Assembly (NCBI GenBank): GCA_005881995.1
Contig: VBHV01000621.1
Coordinates: 6,989-15,760 of the forward strand
DNA length: 8,772 nucleotides
Origin: Chloroflexota bacterium
GTDB lineage: Bacteria; Chloroflexota; Ktedonobacteria; Ktedonobacterales; Ktedonobacteraceae
Reading direction: 5' to 3'
Below, piece after piece: positions 6,600 to 8,772 of the stretch (position 1 is its first letter; the number at the start of each line of letters is the position of its first letter). The notes below the pieces were generated by a model. That model was not told the DNA's origin, did not search any database, and worked only from the letters and a program-made list of their open reading frames with translations. A program made the position numbers and the translations under genes.

Positions 6600-6633
6600 A
6601 CACTAGGGACAGTTTGCCCTGGTGTTTTTTTTT
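6600..6633 (+). terminator. intrinsic terminator of the short transcript
   Basis: ACACTAGGG (6600-6608) pairs with CCCTGGTGT (6617-6625) over 9 bp including one G-T wobble. The loop is 8 bases and is followed at once by an unbroken run of nine T (6625-6633). This is a textbook rho-independent terminator for the plus strand. Confidence 0.85.
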
Positions 6634-6782
6634 CTCTTCATTCATAATACGCGCATGGACGCCGGGCTCATCGATTTTTCTTCATTCTGTGGGCCAATTT
6701 ACTGAATGCTCGCCGGAAACGGGCATATCCTATTCACGAAAGGAGGAACGAAGAAGACTTTTACGAGCTATCGGCGCGTACT
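6634..6782. other. intergenic stretch without a credible gene
   Basis: About 150 bases between the small transcription unit and the SWIM promoter. It contains a perfect ribosome-site-like AAAGGAGGA (6739-6747), but no ATG, GTG or TTG follows at a usable distance. A weak GCTCG/CGGGC hairpin lies around 6710-6725. I see no gene or regulatory site I would defend. Confidence 0.4.
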
Positions 6783-6817
6783 TACGTAGGCCTACGCAGA
6801 TAGATTGAGGCTACGTA
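6783..6817. repeat. palindrome and inverted repeat at the SWIM promoter, operator candidate
   Basis: CGTAGGCCTACG at 6785-6796 is a perfect 12-bp palindrome. TACGTAG (6783-6789) is repeated inverted as CTACGTA (6811-6817), giving two TACGTA cores 29 bp apart. The second copy lies in the spacer of the promoter at 6805-6834. This arrangement suits a dimeric repressor binding two sites, but no regulator is identified. Confidence 0.4.
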
Positions 6818-6834
6818 CCTAACTTGAGTATAGA
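6805..6834 (+). promoter_or_regulatory. candidate promoter of the SWIM gene
   Basis: TTGAGG (6805-6810, 4 of 6), an 18-bp spacer, then TATAGA (6829-6834, 4 of 6). Initiation near 6841 would give a leader of about 50 bases before the start at 6892. Moderate match only. Confidence 0.45.
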
Positions 6835-6891
6835 GTTCAAACGAAAAGTGGGTGCGGAGTGGTTTGCTAGATTTGAAGGAGATTACCGACA

Positions 6892-7173
6892 GTGAATTCA
6901 AGTATGATCAGTAAGATTGCTAAAGCCAAGCGTTACGCGGAAGAACCCGAAAGAATCCAGTTCACTCGTTTCGAAGCGACATTCCGGGGCGAGAACGATG
7001 TTCACACCACGAACTATGATAACGGAGAGTGGCACTGTACCTGTCGTTTCTTCCATGACTGGGGGGATTGCAGTCATACAATGGCTATGCAGCGAGTATT
7101 GGGCGTGACTATTCCGGCAGCATACCGACATGGCATCCCTGCTGGCATTGGCACCGGCCCCCTGTTGCACTAA
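6892..7173 (+). CDS. small stand-alone SWIM zinc-finger protein
   Basis: The 93-residue product is little more than one SWIM domain. The zinc ligands are C49 and C51 (CTC), C60 and H62 (CSH), in the family pattern CxCx(n)CxH with n = 8. They sit in WHCTCRFFHDWGDCSHTMAM, with a preceding beta hairpin (FEATFRGENDVHTTNYDNG) and a basic N-terminal helix (KIAKAKRYAEEPERI). SWIM domains bind nucleic acid or proteins; larger members occur in SWI/SNF helicases and transposases, but here no other domain is present. GTG 6892 was chosen because AAGGAG (6876-6881) ends 10 bases before it; the in-frame ATG at 6904 is 22 bases away. The C-terminal tail is Gly/Pro-rich. It appears monocistronic and ends before a strong terminator. 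Its cellular role is unknown. Confidence 0.85.
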   Translation: MNSSMISKIAKAKRYAEEPERIQFTRFEATFRGENDVHTTNYDNGEWHCTCRFFHDWGDCSHTMAMQRVLGVTIPAAYRHGIPAGIGTGPLLH

Positions 7174-7201
7174 ACCGACCAGGATCTCACATATCTGGCT
7201 C

Positions 7202-7219
7202 CGGGGCAATACGGCCCCG
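7202..7219 (+). other. GC-rich hairpin in the 3' untranslated region
   Basis: CGGGGC (7202-7207) and GCCCCG (7214-7219) pair perfectly over a 6-base loop, between the SWIM stop and its terminator. No T-run follows, so it is not itself a terminator. It may stabilise the transcript end. Confidence 0.4.
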
Positions 7220-7250
7220 ACATCAGCCACCAGGTACCATAAACATAAAG

Positions 7251-7293
7251 AGAAGCGCTGAAACCGACTGCTACGATCAGCGCTTCTTTCTTT
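7251..7293 (+). terminator. intrinsic terminator after the SWIM gene, possibly bidirectional
   Basis: AGAAGCGCTGA (7251-7261) and TCAGCGCTTCT (7277-7287) form a perfect 11-bp stem with a 15-base loop, followed by a T-rich TTCTTT tail (7288-7293). Read on the minus strand the stem is followed by CTTTATGTTTA, also T-rich, so it could end transcription of the gene at 7377-7877 as well. Confidence 0.8.
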
Positions 7294-7376
7294 GTTCGAC
7301 ATACTTTCAGGTCACGCCAGGTTCCCATATCGCAAGAAACTGACCGTTGAGGTTCCTCATGCTTTCGCGTCTATCC

Positions 7377-7877
7377 CTAGCCACCAATGGCCGGGACAAA
7401 ATGCAGGATGATGATCGCTGAAAACATGATGGCCGCCAGAATTGCGATGAAAATCAAGTCTTTGCGCACATATTTATAATTTTCTGCCGAGATCATGGTA
7501 GCAGGTGCGCGCTTCTGCGTCTGTTGGCCAGCCTGGCGCCGCGCCGCGAGACGGGCGGAGGCGCTCTTAGGTGCGGCAGTCGTTTCCACAACAGGCTTAG
7601 TGGCCTCTACTCTGGGCGCTTTGACTTCTTTGACGGCCTTCGCTGCCTTCGGTTCTTTGACTTCCGCCACTTCCTCGACTTCCACTTCTTCCACCTCAGC
7701 CTCAACTGTAGGCTCGGCGGCAGTGGATGTAGCTACCGTGCCGGTCGTCTCTTCTTCGCTGTCGTCAACTTCAAGCTCAGTGGCGGTTGAGATCGGGCGC
7801 ACCAGTTGAACACTCTTCTGCGGTCTTGGTTTGTTGCGCGACGCTCCACTGCGCGCACTCGCTGTCTTCTTAGCCAT
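7377..7877 (-). CDS. low-complexity tail-anchored membrane protein, unknown function
   Basis: No family recognised. I start it at ATG 7877, with AGGGAG (7887-7892) nine bases upstream; the frame is open to a GTG at 7898, which has no ribosome site. The 166 residues comprise a basic Ser/Lys/Arg-rich N-terminus (1-30), an acidic and Val/Glu-rich region (about 34-76, with VEEVEVEEVAEVKE), a Lys/Ala/Val-rich region (76-125) and one C-terminal membrane helix (about 140-160, DLIFIAILAAIMFSAIIIL) with only a few residues after it. This predicts a tail-anchored protein with a long, probably disordered, strongly charged cytoplasmic part. It may bind nucleic acid or ribosomes at the membrane, but that is a guess. 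The likely promoter is the minus-strand one at 8045-8074, giving a leader of about 160 bases. Confidence 0.75.
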   Translation of the reverse strand: MAKKTASARSGASRNKPRPQKSVQLVRPISTATELEVDDSEEETTGTVATSTAAEPTVEAEVEEVEVEEVAEVKEPKAAKAVKEVKAPRVEATKPVVETTAAPKSASARLAARRQAGQQTQKRAPATMISAENYKYVRKDLIFIAILAAIMFSAIIILHFVPAIGG

Positions 7878-8037
7878 GGTTTCATACTCCCTGCCCACCG
7901 TCCCTTATATATAATCCAGGCATTGTGGGCGAATTCTTGCTATTGGCTACTCTTCACATCACCATTACGATTGCTAACGTCTCTTAAATAGTGAAAGTTG
8001 CGTTTCAACCTGTATGAGCATCGTACAAGTGTATCAT
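7878..8037. other. long untranslated leader region of the tail-anchored gene
   Basis: About 160 bases with no ORF of note. If the minus-strand promoter at 8045-8074 is used, this whole stretch is the 5' leader. A run of alternating T and A near 7905-7914 could be a second, weaker -10 region. I see no strong hairpin or known riboswitch here. Confidence 0.35.
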
Positions 8038-8066
8038 TTGACCCATTATAGTTCCAAACCTATAAT
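8038..8066 (+). promoter_or_regulatory. near-consensus sigma-70 promoter pointing at the antisense of the ECF41 gene
   Basis: TTGACC (8038-8043, 5 of 6), a 17-bp spacer, then perfect TATAAT (8061-8066). Initiation would be near 8073. No plus-strand gene follows; the RNA would pass through the hairpins at 8070-8162 and run antisense to the sigma-factor gene that ends at 8175. Confidence 0.6.
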
Positions 8067-8074
8067 CTTGTCTA
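8045..8074 (-). promoter_or_regulatory. near-consensus promoter for the tail-anchored gene
   Basis: On the minus strand: TAGACA (8074-8069, 5 of 6), an 18-bp spacer, then perfect TATAAT (8050-8045). It is interleaved with the plus-strand promoter; their -10 elements are the arms of an inverted repeat, ATTATAG (8045-8051) and CTATAAT (8060-8066). It is the best-placed promoter for the gene starting at 7877. Confidence 0.6.
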
Positions 8075-8162
8075 GACTATAGACCTGTTGGATTCGTGCA
8101 CGTGATCCGCACAGGGTGAACTACATAGCCCGCTACACCCTCTGCATCCGCTATGGAGCGGA
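8070..8162. other. chain of hairpins between the bidirectional promoter and the ECF41 gene
   Basis: Four inverted repeats lie in 93 bases. They are GTCTA (8070-8074) with TAGAC (8080-8084); an interrupted stem CCTGT (8084-8088) / GGAT (8090-8093) with ATCC (8105-8108) / ACAGG (8111-8115), capped by the palindrome CGTGCACG; GGGTG (8114-8118) with CACCC (8136-8140); and TCCGCT (8147-8152) with AGCGGA (8157-8162). No T-run follows on either strand. The region may act as the 3' end of the sigma transcript or as a structured plus-strand RNA. Confidence 0.4.
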
Positions 8163-8174
8163 CGAGACTACCAA

Positions 8175-8771
8175 TTAGATTCGTGCGAGTTTCTCCGGGT
8201 TCACAACGATACGAATGGTCTGAATTTGTTGTGCCTCCACTTCAATACTACTGTCCCGGTCGGATGAAGGCGCAGCCTTAGCACGCAGTGCGTTTCCGAC
8301 CGGAACAAGATCTATAGCCAGCAAGAGATAAGCTCGATCACCTGCGCGAAAGATCAGTGCCGGTTGACCATTGACTGCTGCCAGCTCCACACGGGCACCC
8401 TCTGGTAAAAAGCGCCTGGTTCCCAGAGTAAAGCGTGCCACAGCATCGCGTCCAGAAATCGGGCGCGTCGCCGCTCCCTTGACTTTGCCGCCGCTATCGA
8501 CCCAGAGAGTCACATCTTCGGCCAGCAGGTTCATCAAAGCGGGCATTTCACCAGCCTGAGCCGCCTGCAGAAACCCCGTAAGCAGCTGCCGGTGGGTGTC
8601 GGGAGACGCTGGAAAGCGGGGCCGGTGGTCGCCAAGATGTTTCTTCGCCCGGCTGAACCACTGGCGACAGGTCACTTCACTTTTGCCCAGAAAGCTGGCA
8701 ATCTCAGCATAGTCATACTCGAAGACTTCGCGCAGCAGGAAGACAGCCCGCTCGATGGGTTGGAGCTGCTC
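8175..8771 (-). CDS. ECF41-type sigma factor with SnoaL-like domain, 3' part
   Basis: The C-terminal 198 residues of a SigJ-like sigma factor; the start and region 2 lie beyond the window. The frame is open to the edge, so the GTG at 8675 is internal. Visible residues 1-46 are sigma region 4 (LQPIERAVFLLREVFEYDYA, then SFLGKSEVTCRQWFSRAKKHL). A short PRFPASPDTHR linker leads to a fused SnoaL/NTF2-like domain (about 60-195). Two ECF41 hallmarks of that domain are seen: DSGGK (92-96), where the usual motif is DGGGK, and NPEKL (191-195) near the end, usually NPDKL. In this group the fused domain controls activity in place of a separate anti-sigma factor, and target genes often encode a carboxymuconolactone decarboxylase-like protein, oxidoreductase or epimerase. 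None is visible here. Confidence 0.92.
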   Translation of the reverse strand, partial: EQLQPIERAVFLLREVFEYDYAEIASFLGKSEVTCRQWFSRAKKHLGDHRPRFPASPDTHRQLLTGFLQAAQAGEMPALMNLLAEDVTLWVDSGGKVKGAATRPISGRDAVARFTLGTRRFLPEGARVELAAVNGQPALIFRAGDRAYLLLAIDLVPVGNALRAKAAPSSDRDSSIEVEAQQIQTIRIVVNPEKLARI

Positions 8772-8772
8772 C

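Larger units (their letters stand above)
6476..6633 (+). ncRNA. short transcript with promoter and terminator, possible sRNA or attenuated leader
   Basis: A self-contained unit of about 158 bases, bounded by the promoter at 6441-6469 and the strong terminator at 6600-6633. It matches no riboswitch or known small RNA that I can recall. It contains a perfect hairpin, CACTGG (6558-6563) with CCAGTG (6569-6574), and a weaker alternative, CATCA (6555-6559) with TGATG (6580-6584). CCAGTG can also pair with CACT-A-GG (6601-6607), the left arm of the terminator. A 22-codon ORF (6527-6595) lies within it. It may be a small RNA, a small-peptide mRNA or a leader that attenuates transcription towards the SWIM gene 260 bases downstream. 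The boundaries are inferred from the promoter and terminator only. Confidence 0.5.

Noticed and set aside
6614..6808. 64-codon plus-strand open frame and the AAAGGAGGA at 6739
   Set aside because: The frame begins in the terminator loop and has no coding look. The ribosome-like site has no start codon at a usable distance.
6898..7302. 134-codon minus-strand frame opposite the SWIM gene
   Set aside because: It runs through the terminator hairpin and antisense to a recognisable zinc finger; composition is a shadow.
8175..8675. Starting the last gene at GTG 8675
   Set aside because: The frame is open to the window edge and the upstream codons spell sigma region 4, so the true start is outside.
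1..8772. CRISPR arrays, tRNA genes, transposases, toxin-antitoxin pairs, defence or biosynthetic clusters
   Set aside because: I looked for spaced repeats, cloverleaf patterns and typical motifs and found none.

Overview
The window looks like chromosomal DNA of a Gram-positive-type bacterium, most likely of the phylum Chloroflexota (Ktedonobacteria-like). This placement is an inference. It rests on a HlyD-type adaptor with no periplasm-spanning hairpin, a stand-alone SWIM zinc-finger protein, lineage-specific proteins with no recognised family, and a high density of ECF sigma factors. I see no tRNA, rRNA, CRISPR array, transposase or phage gene. Apart from one short palindromic repeat, nothing looks mobile.

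Layout. (1) 1-1095, plus strand: the 3' part of a HlyD/EmrA-family adaptor, then a small membrane-anchored coiled-coil protein. (2) 1096-1354: a convergent intergenic gap holding a 104-bp palindromic repeat. (3) 1355-4100, minus strand: an unrecognised gene, then galT and galK joined by an ATGA overlap. These are two Leloir-pathway enzymes of galactose use; galE is not here. The galactokinase appears to lack about 24 residues found in its relatives. (4) 4101-4560: a divergent intergenic region and a small plus-strand membrane protein. (5) 4591-6245, minus strand: an ECF sigma factor and, overlapping it by ATGA, a single-pass membrane protein that is probably its anti-sigma factor but has no zinc motif. 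(6) 6246-6891: 645 bp with no ordinary gene. It holds a small, complete plus-strand transcription unit (promoter, 22-codon ORF, strong intrinsic terminator), a pair of direct repeats, and a palindrome-decorated promoter for the next gene. (7) 6892-7293: a small SWIM zinc-finger gene and its terminator. (8) 7377-7877, minus strand: a low-complexity, tail-anchored membrane protein. (9) 7878-8174: an intergenic region with two interleaved promoters built on an inverted repeat and firing in opposite directions, next to a chain of hairpins. (10) 8175 to the window end, minus strand: the 3' part of an ECF41-type (SigJ-like) sigma factor with its fused SnoaL-like domain.

How the genes may work together: galT and galK would convert galactose to glucose-1-phosphate with GalE from elsewhere. 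The sigma and anti-sigma pair probably forms an envelope-sensing switch. The ECF41 protein carries its own regulatory domain and may need no partner anti-sigma factor. The most promising undescribed element is the 6441-6633 transcription unit. Its small ORF and complementary segments resemble an attenuator or a small-RNA/peptide gene, but nothing in the sequence identifies a function. All coordinates and pairings were worked out by eye, without folding or database searches.
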